A DNA stretch of 57,441 bases from Thermosyntropha lipolytica DSM 11003 (GTDB lineage Bacteria; Bacillota; Syntrophomonadia; Syntrophomonadales; Syntrophomonadaceae), in contig NZ_FQWY01000011.1 in assembly GCF_900129805.1 (NCBI RefSeq), forward strand, positions 1 through 57,441. The letters run 5' to 3'. Both the position numbers and the translations under genes were made by a program. The notes beneath the pieces were generated by a model, which saw nothing but the letters and a program-made list of their open reading frames with translations, was not told where the DNA came from and did not search any database. Positions 50,188 to 57,441 of this stretch are shown in pieces. Each line of letters begins with the position of its first letter. The stretch's first letter is position 1.

Positions 50188-52170
50188 ATGGATAATCTGG
50201 TCATGTTTGCTCCAGCCGGAGGGGCATTAGCCCTTTTGTTTGCGGTTTATCTGGCTTCGAAAATAAAAAAGGCGGATCCGGGAACGGAGAGAATGGTGGA
50301 AATTTCCGATTATATCCATGAAGGAGCTATGGCCTTTCTTTCCCGGCAGTATAAAGCTTTGGCCGTGTTTGTGGCTATAATATTTGTGGTGCTTCTTCTG
50401 GCTATCGATTGGCAGACGGCGGTTTGCTTCCTGGTAGGGGCGGTTTGTTCTGCTTCCGCAGGCTACATAGGCATGTCCATAGCTACCAGAGCTAATGTGC
50501 GTACGGCCAGCGCGGCCCGGACTTCCCAGAATGCCGCTCTGGGAGTAGCTTTCTCCGGAGGAGCGGTAATGGGCATGTCTGTTTCTGGTCTGGGGCTTTT
50601 AGGATTAGGTATACTTTACCTTATATTTAAAGATCCGACCATAGTAAACGGCTTTGCTCTGGGGGGAAGCTCTATTGCCCTCTTTGGCCGTGTAGGTGGA
50701 GGTATATATACGAAAGCTGCTGATGTTGGGGCTGACCTGGTAGGAAAAGTTGAAGCAGGCATTCCGGAAGATGACCCCCGCAATCCGGCTGTTATTGCCG
50801 ACAATGTGGGAGATAACGTAGGCGATGTAGCGGGAATGGGAGCTGACCTCTTTGAATCTTATGTCGGTTCTATCATAGCAGCTATGACCCTGGGAGCAGT
50901 TATGGTAGCTAAAGCTCCGGTTTTAGGCTTAGGACCGGTAATCCTGCCTCTGGTTATCGCCTTTATCGGTGTAGTAGCTTCTATTATAGGAACCTTCTTT
51001 GTGCGCACAGATGAGAATTCTAATCCGCTTAAAGCGCTTAATGCCGGTACGGTAAGCTCGGCTGTTCTTCTGGTTATTGGCGCTTTCTTTGCGGTAAGAT
51101 ATATACTGCCAGCTGATATGTTCAGCGTATTCTGGTCTTTGGTGGGCGGTTTGGTAGCAGGTGTGCTGATAGGTTTTGTAACTGAATATTATACTTCGGA
51201 TGAATATAAACCGGTAAGGGAAATTGCTCAGGCTTGTACTACCGGGCCGGCTACAACTATCATTTCCGGACTGGGAGTAGGAATGCGCTCGACCATGATT
51301 CCGATTTTGATTATCGTAGCTGCTATTTTCCTGGGCTACTTTACTGCTGGGATATATGGCATAGCCCTGGCAGCAGTAGGTATGCTGGCTACTACGGGCA
51401 TGGTAGTGGCAGTTGATGCTTATGGGCCTATTGCCGACAATGCCGGTGGGATTGCCCAGATGGCAGAACTGCCTGCCCATGTAAGACAGACTACGGACCG
51501 GCTTGATTCGGTAGGCAATACTACGGCTGCTATCGGGAAGGGTTTTGCCATAGGTTCGGCAGCTTTAACAGCTCTGGCCCTGCTCGTTTCTTTTGCCAAT
51601 GTAGCCGGTATTGAAAATATCAATCTGCTTGATCCTTATGTAGTTATAGGGCTTCTTGTCGGAGCTATGCTTCCTTTCTTCTTCTGTGCCTTAGCTATGG
51701 GAGCAGTAGGAAGGGCTGCTTCCCAGATGGTAGACGAAGTAAGAAGGCAGTTTAGAGAAATTGCTGGGCTCATGGAAGGAAAGGCTAAAGCCGATTATGC
51801 CCGCTGTGTAGATATAAGTACTGCTGCAGCGATAAAAGAAATGATTTTCCCCGGCGTGCTGGCGGTAGTTGCCCCTATCATAGTAGGACTGCTGCTGGGA
51901 GGAGAAGCTCTGGCAGGAATGCTGGCCGGAGCAATAGCTGCTGGGGTTTGCCTGGCTATTTTGCTGGCTAATGCCGGTGGAGCCTGGGATAATGCCAAGA
52001 AATATATCGAAGCTGGCAACCATGGAGGTAAAGGCAGTGAAGCCCATGCTGCCGGGGTAGTAGGAGACACCGTCGGCGATCCCTGTAAAGATACGGCCGG
52101 GCCGTCTCTCAACATCCTTCTGAAACTTATGGCTATAGTTTCTCTGGTATTGATGGCCCCGTTATTATAA
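50188..52170 (+). CDS. hppA: Membrane-bound pyrophosphatase, K+-dependent type
   Basis: A 660-residue integral membrane pump that couples pyrophosphate hydrolysis to H+ or Na+ export. The catalytic segment [44 protein letters not shown] and about 15 helices are seen. [16 protein letters not shown] has alanine where K+-independent enzymes have lysine, so K+ dependence is inferred; whether it pumps Na+ or H+ cannot be read by eye. ATG start with AAGGAG. Conserves energy in anaerobes that make much pyrophosphate. Confidence 0.95.
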   Translation: MDNLVMFAPAGGALALLFAVYLASKIKKADPGTERMVEISDYIHEGAMAFLSRQYKALAVFVAIIFVVLLLAIDWQTAVCFLVGAVCSASAGYIGMSIATRANVRTASAARTSQNAALGVAFSGGAVMGMSVSGLGLLGLGILYLIFKDPTIVNGFALGGSSIALFGRVGGGIYTKAADVGADLVGKVEAGIPEDDPRNPAVIADNVGDNVGDVAGMGADLFESYVGSIIAAMTLGAVMVAKAPVLGLGPVILPLVIAFIGVVASIIGTFFVRTDENSNPLKALNAGTVSSAVLLVIGAFFAVRYILPADMFSVFWSLVGGLVAGVLIGFVTEYYTSDEYKPVREIAQACTTGPATTIISGLGVGMRSTMIPILIIVAAIFLGYFTAGIYGIALAAVGMLATTGMVVAVDAYGPIADNAGGIAQMAELPAHVRQTTDRLDSVGNTTAAIGKGFAIGSAALTALALLVSFANVAGIENINLLDPYVVIGLLVGAMLPFFFCALAMGAVGRAASQMVDEVRRQFREIAGLMEGKAKADYARCVDISTAAAIKEMIFPGVLAVVAPIIVGLLLGGEALAGMLAGAIAAGVCLAILLANAGGAWDNAKKYIEAGNHGGKGSEAHAAGVVGDTVGDPCKDTAGPSLNILLKLMAIVSLVLMAPLL

Positions 52171-52195
52171 AATTGAGGAACTATAAAAGAGCGAT

Positions 52196-52230
52196 AAAAA
52201 GCAGGTGGAAATTTTTCTGCCTGCTTTTTA
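52196..52230 (+). terminator. Rho-independent terminator after hppA
   Basis: AAAAAGCAGG (52196-52205) and CCTGCTTTTT (52220-52229) form a 10-base stem with a loop of about 14 bases; the descending arm itself ends in five T. It separates secG-hppA from the esterase gene. Confidence 0.78.
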
Positions 52231-52265
52231 GCATATGATCATGAAAAAAGGTGGAGAGGGAAGAT

Positions 52266-53009
52266 ATGATTTATGTCCATCCTCAGGCAAAGCCTTTTTT
52301 TCTGGCCGGAGGAAAAGAGATAGGACTCCTTTTTATACACGGCTTTACGGCTTCGCCTTCCGAAGTTTTGCCTGTAGCGCAGATTCTGCACCAAAAGCAG
52401 AAGATTACGGTAAGCGGGATTTTGCTCCCCGGGCATGGAACTCATCCCGCATTTTTAAACCAGACTACCTGGCAGGATTGGTACCGAGCTGTTGAACAAG
52501 AAGCGTCTTATCTTTTGGCCCATTATGCCGAAGTTTATCTGGCTGGACTTTCCATGGGAGGGCTTTTGGCTTTACATGCGGCCGCTTCTTTACCCGGGAT
52601 AAAAGGGGTTATAACTATAAATGCCCCTATATATAACCGCTATCCGGTTTTGACCTGGCTGGCTCCGGTTATACAGTGGATAAAGCCGTATTTTCCCAAA
52701 AAAAAGGATAAAAGGATGCAGGAGCTAGAAAGGAAGGGTAGATTTGCCTATAGATGCCATCCAGTCAGGGCTTTCCGCAGTATGCAGGATTTGCGGGCTC
52801 TGGTGGTAAAGGAGCTTCCTTTTATAGAAGTTCCCGTTTTGGCTTTGCAGTCGGTTTATGATGAGGCAGTAGATGTAAAAAGCCTCTCTTTTATAATTGA
52901 AAATATCAAGAAAGCGGAAGTCAAAGGAGTAAAGCTTTATCATTCCGGACATATAGCTACTATGGAAGAGCCGGAAAAGGTAGCTGAAGAAATCATCAGC
53001 TTTATATGA
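52266..53009 (+). CDS. est: Carboxylesterase, alpha/beta hydrolase (Est30/YvaK type)
   Basis: A 247-residue serine hydrolase with oxyanion segment FIHGFTASPSEV, nucleophile elbow GLSMGG, a late QSVYDEAVD acid and SGHIATMEEPEKVAEEI histidine. This matches the monoacylglycerol-lipase-like carboxylesterase found before rnr in Bacillus. Start ATG 52266 after GGAGAGGG. Confidence 0.88.
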   Translation: MIYVHPQAKPFFLAGGKEIGLLFIHGFTASPSEVLPVAQILHQKQKITVSGILLPGHGTHPAFLNQTTWQDWYRAVEQEASYLLAHYAEVYLAGLSMGGLLALHAAASLPGIKGVITINAPIYNRYPVLTWLAPVIQWIKPYFPKKKDKRMQELERKGRFAYRCHPVRAFRSMQDLRALVVKELPFIEVPVLALQSVYDEAVDVKSLSFIIENIKKAEVKGVKLYHSGHIATMEEPEKVAEEIISFI

Positions 53010-53040
53010 GGGAAAAAAATAAGATAGGAGGAGAATGGTT

Positions 53041-53592
53041 GTGGAAAGAAATGAAGCATTAGACCTTTTAAAAGGGTATCTTAAAAATGAAAATCTTATT
53101 AAACATTCCCTGGCGGTAGAAGCTGTTATGCGCGGTCTGGCCGAGCGGCTGGGGGAAGATGTGGAGAAATTTGGCCTGGCTGGCCTTTTGCATGATATAG
53201 ATTATGACAGCACAGCTGATGATCCCAAGCTGCATTCCTTGCTGGGGGCTCAAATATTAAGGGATCATGGGGTGCCGGAAGATGTAGCCTATGCGGTAGA
53301 AGCTCACAATGAATATCATGATCTGGAAAGAAAAAGCCTTATGGATAAGGCTTTGTGGGCAGCAGATCCGGTAAGCGGATTTATAATCGCAGCAGCTCTC
53401 ATAAGGCCAGAGAAAAAACTGGCTTATGTTGATGTAAAATCTCTTAAAAAGCGGTTTAAGGAAAAGGCTTTTGCTAAAGGGGCCAGCCGGGAGCAAATGG
53501 CCAGCTGTAGCGAATTGGGACTGGAATTAGATGAGTTTTTAGAAATTGCTTTAAGAAGTATGCAGAAGATTGCTGATGATTTAGGTTTATAG
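53041..53592 (+). CDS. HD-domain predicted hydrolase
   Basis: A 183-residue cytoplasmic protein with an HD metal-binding set: KHSLAVEAVM, GLLHDIDYD and VEAHNEYHD, followed by DKALWAADPVSGFI. It resembles COG2316-type uncharacterised HD proteins. GTG 53041 is preferred over ATG 53035, which is only three bases from GGAGG. It is inserted between est and rnr, where Bacillus has none. Substrate unknown; nucleotide or phosphoester hydrolysis is expected from the fold. Confidence 0.8.
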   Translation: MERNEALDLLKGYLKNENLIKHSLAVEAVMRGLAERLGEDVEKFGLAGLLHDIDYDSTADDPKLHSLLGAQILRDHGVPEDVAYAVEAHNEYHDLERKSLMDKALWAADPVSGFIIAAALIRPEKKLAYVDVKSLKKRFKEKAFAKGASREQMASCSELGLELDEFLEIALRSMQKIADDLGL

Positions 53593-53660
53593 ATTAAAAA
53601 CCGCTCTCCAAGGGGATTAATATAGTAAAAAGCTCATGGAGGCAGATTAAGGAGGATTAT

Positions 53661-55778
53661 ATGGTTACGAGAGAAGAAGTGCTTGCGTATATGCAGCAGG
53701 AAAGCTACCGTCCGCTTACTTATGAGGAGATGCTGGAGGTATTTGCTATTAAGGAAGAAGACATGGTTAAATTTGCCAAGCTCCTGGGGCGTTTAGAAAA
53801 AGAGGGCGAAATAGTAAAAACCCGCAAGAACAAATACGGGCTGCCGGAGATGATGAATCTGGTTAAAGGGACTATGAGGCTTAGCCCCTGGGGCTATGGT
53901 ATTTTGGTGCCGGATAACCCCCGGATAGGGGAAATATTTGTTTATGGTCGGAATCTTAATGGAGCCATGCACAACGATAAGGTAATGGTCAGGGTACACA
54001 GCCTGGAGCGGATAGGGGGACAAAGGCCGGAAGGAGAAGTGGTAAGAGCTATAAGCCGGGCTAACAAAGAACTGGTAGGGACGGTAAAGAAAGGCAAGCA
54101 TACCCTGCAGGTAGTGCCTGATGATCCCCGCCAGATCTATCCTATTTATGTTAAGCCCTCCCGTAAAATAAAGGCCAGCCATGGCGATAAAGTTCTGGTA
54201 AAGATAACCGCCTGGCCGGATAAAGACAGGTATCCGGAGGGCAAGATCCTGGAAGTATTGGGCCGTAAAGGGGAAGTAGGACTTGATGTGCAGGTAGTTA
54301 TAAAGAAGCATAACCTGCGGGCAGAATTTCCCCCGGAGGTAATAAAAGAAGCCAGGGAAGTTGCCAAACCTGTTAGCCGGGAAGAGATAGCCCGGCGCAA
54401 AGATTTGCGGCATGTGCGGATGGTAACTATCGATGGTGAGGATGCCAAGGATTTAGATGATGCCGTATCGATCGAAAAAACCGAAAAAGGCTACCGTTTA
54501 GGGGTGCATATTGCGGATGTTTCCCATTATGTAAGGGAAGGCAGCAAGCTGGATAAGGAAGCCTTCCTCCGGGGAACCAGTGTTTATCTGGTGGACAAGG
54601 TCTTGCCGATGCTGCCTCCGGAGCTTTCCAATGATATATGCAGCCTTAATGCCGGAGAGGACCGGCTGGCTATAAGCTGCATTATGGATATTGATGAAAA
54701 AGGACGGGTTGTTGCTTATGATCTGTGCAAATCAGTCATAAATGTTAATGAACGCATGACTTATACGGATGTGAATAAAATCCTGGTAGAAAATGATGAA
54801 GAGACGAAGGCCAAATATGCTTACCTGGTGGAAGATTTCTTCCTGATGAAGGAATTATCCGATATAATCCGCGCCGAGCGCATGAAAAGAGGAGCTTTAG
54901 ATTTTAATTTTCCGGAAGCTAAAATAATAGTAGATGAAAAAGGTCGGCCTATCGAAATAAAGAAGCGGGAGCGCGGACCGGCCGAGATGCTTATCGAAGA
55001 TTTTATGATCAGGGCCAATGAGGTAGTAGCTGAACATATGTACTGGCAGGAAGTTCCCATTCTGTACCGGGTGCATGAAAAGCCGGATGAAGAGGCTTTA
55101 GCCAAAGTAAATCTGGTTTTAGGGGTTTTTGGCTATAAAATACCTCCTCATGCCCGGGTAGAACCCAGGATTTATCAGAAGATACTGGAGGAGATAAAAG
55201 GCAAGCCGGAAGAAGGACTGCTTTCTATGATACTCCTGCGCTCTATGAAGCATGCGCGCTATATGCCGGAGCCTCTGGGACATTTTGGCCTGGCTTCCAA
55301 ATACTATTGTCATTTTACGAGCCCGATAAGGAGGTATCCTGATCTTATCGTCCACCGGGTCTTAACCCTGCTTTTAGAAGGCGGATGGAAAGGCAGGAAG
55401 AGGATAGCTCTGGAAAAAAAGATGCCTCTTTATGGAGAACAGTCTACCCAGCAGGAGATAAGAGCCGAGGAGGCGGAGAGAGAACTTGAGAGTATCAAGA
55501 AAGCTCAGTATATGCAGCAGTTTATAGGTGAGGAATTTGTAGGGCGGATATCTTCGGTACAGCCTTTTGGCTTTTTTGTCGAACTTGATAATACAGTGGA
55601 AGGGCTGGTGCATATTTCGACTATCGAAGATGATTACTATGAGTTCAATGAACGCTCATGCAGCCTTATAGGAGTTCACCGGGGACGCAAATTCTCCGTT
55701 GGAGACGAGGTAAAGGTGCAGCTGGTAAGGGTAGATGTAGATGATGCCAAGATTGATTTTGAGCTTACCGAATATTAA
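53661..55778 (+). CDS. rnr: Ribonuclease R
   Basis: A 3'-5' exoribonuclease of 705 residues that degrades structured RNA and acts with tmRNA-SmpB in quality control. Domains in order: N-terminal helix-turn-helix, cold-shock domain, RNB catalytic domain with IDGEDAKDLDDAVSIEK and HFTSPIRRYPDLIVHR, and a C-terminal S1 domain (EEFVGRISSVQPFGFFVEL). ATG start after AAGGAGG. Immediately upstream of smpB as in Bacillus. Confidence 0.97.
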   Translation: MVTREEVLAYMQQESYRPLTYEEMLEVFAIKEEDMVKFAKLLGRLEKEGEIVKTRKNKYGLPEMMNLVKGTMRLSPWGYGILVPDNPRIGEIFVYGRNLNGAMHNDKVMVRVHSLERIGGQRPEGEVVRAISRANKELVGTVKKGKHTLQVVPDDPRQIYPIYVKPSRKIKASHGDKVLVKITAWPDKDRYPEGKILEVLGRKGEVGLDVQVVIKKHNLRAEFPPEVIKEAREVAKPVSREEIARRKDLRHVRMVTIDGEDAKDLDDAVSIEKTEKGYRLGVHIADVSHYVREGSKLDKEAFLRGTSVYLVDKVLPMLPPELSNDICSLNAGEDRLAISCIMDIDEKGRVVAYDLCKSVINVNERMTYTDVNKILVENDEETKAKYAYLVEDFFLMKELSDIIRAERMKRGALDFNFPEAKIIVDEKGRPIEIKKRERGPAEMLIEDFMIRANEVVAEHMYWQEVPILYRVHEKPDEEALAKVNLVLGVFGYKIPPHARVEPRIYQKILEEIKGKPEEGLLSMILLRSMKHARYMPEPLGHFGLASKYYCHFTSPIRRYPDLIVHRVLTLLLEGGWKGRKRIALEKKMPLYGEQSTQQEIRAEEAERELESIKKAQYMQQFIGEEFVGRISSVQPFGFFVELDNTVEGLVHISTIEDDYYEFNERSCSLIGVHRGRKFSVGDEVKVQLVRVDVDDAKIDFELTEY

Positions 55779-55793
55779 ACCGAACATATATTC

Positions 55794-55822
55794 TTGACAG
55801 GTAATAAAAAAAGGGATACAAT
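55794..55822 (+). promoter_or_regulatory. Sigma-A type promoter for smpB
   Basis: TTGACA (55794-55799) and TACAAT (55817-55822) are spaced by exactly 17 bases. It lies 16 bases after the rnr stop, so smpB can be expressed independently of rnr. Confidence 0.85.
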
Positions 55823-55889
55823 ATAAAGTGCCTGGATATAGATTCCCTGGTCCTGGAGGAAGGGCGAGGGATTATTTTTGAGGTGCAGT

Positions 55890-56360
55890 ATGGCTAAAGA
55901 AAAAGGAATTAAACAGGTTATAGATAACCGCAAGGCCCGGCATGACTATCATATAAAGGAAACGATGGAAGCGGGCCTGGTCCTGGTAGGAACCGAGGTA
56001 AAATCTTTGCGCCTGGGAAAAGGCAATCTTAAAGATGCATATGCCACAGTTAAAAATGGTGAAGTATGGCTTAACAATTTTCATATAAGCCCTTATGAAA
56101 AAGGCAATCGTTTCAACCATGACCCTTTAAGGCCCAAGAAGCTCCTTTTGCACAAAAGGGAGATAAACCGGCTGATTGGGTTAACCAAGGAGAAGGGGTA
56201 TACTCTGGTTCCTTTGAAGGTTTATTTTAAAAATGGCTGGGCCAAGGTAGAACTGGCCGTTGCCGTAGGGAAAAAGATGTATGACAAGCGTGAAGATATG
56301 GCGGCCCGTGATGCCAAAAGGGCTATTGAACGGGCCATGAAAGAGAGGAGCCGCACTTAA
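55890..56360 (+). CDS. smpB: SsrA-binding protein SmpB
   Basis: Binds tmRNA and brings it to stalled ribosomes. The 156-residue product has [50 protein letters not shown] and the basic C-terminal tail [25 protein letters not shown] 55890 with GAGGTG upstream; a TTG at 55878 is too early. Its RNA partner ssrA follows at 56433. Confidence 0.97.
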   Translation: MAKEKGIKQVIDNRKARHDYHIKETMEAGLVLVGTEVKSLRLGKGNLKDAYATVKNGEVWLNNFHISPYEKGNRFNHDPLRPKKLLLHKREINRLIGLTKEKGYTLVPLKVYFKNGWAKVELAVAVGKKMYDKREDMAARDAKRAIERAMKERSRT

Positions 56361-56371
56361 AGCTTACAATA

Positions 56372-56405
56372 TATAGCAGAGAAAAAATATATTTTTCCTG
56401 CTATA
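56372..56405 (+). promoter_or_regulatory. Inverted repeat overlapping the ssrA promoter
   Basis: TATAGCAG (56372-56379) pairs with CTGCTATA (56398-56405), with inner GAAAAA (56381-56386) and TTTTTC (56392-56397), one bulged base between. The right arm includes the extended -10 TGCTATAAT (56399-56407) of ssrA. It may end smpB transcription or affect ssrA; the right tail is AT-rich but not a U-tract. Confidence 0.5.
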
Positions 56406-56432
56406 ATATATATGAGGATCTAAACTGAACCA

Positions 56433-56788
56433 GGGGGCGTAATGGTTTCGACGGGGGAAAAGATGGGTAGAGTAGCGAGCCGAGTTGTTCGCCAGCTCGT
56501 TAAAAAGGTGAAATTAAAAATAACTGCAGAAGAAAACTACGCTTTAGCTGCCTAATTAAAGGCAGCCGTCCGGCTAGCTTTACCCGCGGGCTAGTTTAGG
56601 GCGTCACCGAGCGGGAGTACCTTTTAACCTTCTGCCTTGAGGGGTTAAAAGGGAAAATTATCGAGGCTAGCCTTTAAAAAGCCTGTCCGTGGGCGTTTTA
56701 AAGGCGAAAAGAAAAACACGGACTGCGCTCGGAGAGACTCTACTGGTCTTTCTTTCGGACGGGGGTTCGATTCCCCCCGCCTCCACCA
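56433..56788 (+). ncRNA. ssrA: Transfer-messenger RNA (tmRNA)
   Basis: tmRNA rescues stalled ribosomes and tags the nascent protein. The acceptor stem pairs GGGGGCG (56433-56439) with CGCCTCC before the encoded CCA (56786-56788). The T-arm is GGGGGTTCGATTCCCCCC. The resume codon and tag run from GCA 56526 to 56552, reading AEENYALAA, then TAA. The sequence is typical one-piece tmRNA of 356 bases, with several pseudoknot regions between. The extended -10 at 56399-56407 is its probable promoter. Confidence 0.96.
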
Positions 56789-56814
56789 GATAAGCACGCA
56801 AAGTTTGATGCCAG

Positions 56815-56842
56815 GCAAAATCCCAGTATTATCGGGGTTTGC
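56815..56842 (+). other. Hairpin of unknown role after ssrA
   Basis: GCAAA-A-TCCC (56815-56824, A bulge) pairs with GGGGTTTGC (56834-56842) around a nine-base loop. There is no U-tract, so it is not the terminator. Placed between tmRNA and its terminator, it may be a processing element, or a relic attachment region of an integrative element, as ssrA is a common integration site. Both are inference. Confidence 0.4.
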
Positions 56843-56865
56843 GACGATTTGGCGTTAAGATAAGG

Positions 56866-56892
56866 CACCGTTTTAAGGCGGTGTTTTTTATT
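56866..56892 (+). terminator. Rho-independent terminator after ssrA
   Basis: CACCG (56866-56870) pairs with CGGTG (56879-56883), extendable by G-U pairs, and is followed by ttttttatttt. The insertion sequence begins directly behind it. Confidence 0.8.
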
Positions 56893-56894
56893 TT

Positions 56895-57441
56895 GGTTCT
56901 TTGTCAATAGTTGGGGTAGCAGGTGTTAGTGGTCAAATACCTGCTACCTCTTTTGTACTGTCTGCCATGTTGTAAATACAATTAGGGAACACTTTGTAAA
57001 ATGCTTTCCCGGAAGTAAGCAATGGATACTATATTTTTGCGGCCTGGTTTTGAAACAGGAAAATAAAACCTTTAACCCACTTAAAAACAGAGCCCAGGCT
57101 TAATTAGCTGGTTTTCCTCTCTATAGGTAGAGGCATAATTCTTTTTATGAACAGCAATGCAGTATACGATTACGAAATCTGGAAAAATTCCTATAACCAT
57201 AAGCATTGCGCTTAATGACCTTGATCTTATTATTAAAGCCTTCAGTACATGCATTTGTATAGGGTACATCAAAAGAATTCAATATTTCTTCTTTCCAATT
57301 GCTTATTGTATTAGCTAGATAAGAGAACTGTTCAATCTTACATACTTTGACCAGTTCAAGCCATTCATTAAGTTTTATTTCAGCTTCACCAGAATTAGCG
57401 GCATTCACAAAATCCATAAACTTCTCTTTTAAAAAATACGC
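56895..57441 (-). mobile_element. ISL3-family insertion sequence, one end (continues past the window)
   Basis: The element end is marked by GGTTCTTTGTCAATAGTTG from 56895, similar to ISL3-family terminal inverted repeats, next to the A/T-rich tttatttt that may be its 8-base target duplication. The transposase gene reads inward on the minus strand. Just inside the end, GGTAGCAGGT (56915-56924) pairs with ACCTGCTACC (56939-56948) and is followed by tcttttgt, a hairpin that could block transcription entering the element. The stretch 56950-57140 has no gene. The other end is outside the window. Confidence 0.72.
57145..57441 (-). CDS. ISL3-family transposase, C-terminal part
   Basis: The minus-strand frame is open to the window edge and ends at TAA 57145. 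The visible 98 residues include KLNEWLELVKVCKIEQFSYL, TISNWKEEILNSFDVPYTN and ACTEGFNNKIKVIKRNAYGYRNF, the conserved end of DDE_Tnp_ISL3 transposases with the last catalytic glutamate in TEGFNNKIK. The N-terminal part, with helix-turn-helix and the first catalytic residues, lies outside. Whether the whole gene is intact cannot be judged. Confidence 0.85.
   Translation of the reverse strand, partial: AYFLKEKFMDFVNAANSGEAEIKLNEWLELVKVCKIEQFSYLANTISNWKEEILNSFDVPYTNACTEGFNNKIKVIKRNAYGYRNFSRFRNRILHCCS

Noticed and set aside
57081-57272. Alternative minus-strand frame overlapping the transposase
   Set aside because: It is a shadow of the transposase reading frame with no recognisable protein features.

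Overview
The window is a chromosomal segment of a low-to-moderate G+C Firmicute, most likely a Clostridia member. The pointers are the S10-spc-alpha ribosomal order with a KOW-domain gene between map and infA, an ECF transporter module after rplQ, the truA-rplM-rpsI-cwlD order (cwlD implies spore formation), a cggR-led glycolytic operon, and a secG-est-rnr-smpB-ssrA block. A K+-type membrane pyrophosphatase, a crotonase and an AmmeMemoRadiSam pair suggest an anaerobe, perhaps a syntrophomonad-like organism; that placement is inference.

Layout: 1-20220 holds the 3' end of tuf, then rpsJ through rplQ, the ECF module (ecfA1, ecfA2, ecfT), truA, and rplM-rpsI behind their own promoter and leader hairpin. 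20325-29478 is a mixed plus-strand region: a periplasmic-sensing GGDEF/HD-GYP enzyme, cwlD, a fused MEMO-AMMECR1 protein with its radical SAM partner, a crotonase, a decayed cupin gene, a soluble PAS chemoreceptor-like protein and a metallo-beta-lactamase-fold hydrolase. 29492-33216 (minus) is a MacB-like ABC exporter with a membrane-anchored extracellular protein; its ATPase appears to start at an ATT codon.

33448-42563 is the most interesting part. It holds an Fe-S/CCG protein, two TVP38/TMEM64 membrane proteins, a small four-helix membrane protein, a YnjB-like binding lipoprotein, two permeases, an ATPase, a CDP-alcohol phosphatidyltransferase and a three-domain rhodanese lipoprotein of the YnjE type. 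This gene content closely parallels the functionally obscure ydjXYZ-ynjABCDEF locus of E. coli, rearranged into divergent units.

42684-49836 is the glycolytic operon cggR-gap-pgk-tpiA-gpmI-eno with a recognisable CggR operator downstream of an extended -10 promoter. 49854-56892 carries secG, the pyrophosphatase hppA, an esterase, an HD-domain protein, rnr, smpB and ssrA (tmRNA). The window ends inside an ISL3-family insertion sequence whose terminal inverted repeat lies shortly after ssrA. No tRNA, rRNA or CRISPR array was found. Several start sites were placed by eye from ribosome binding site spacing.
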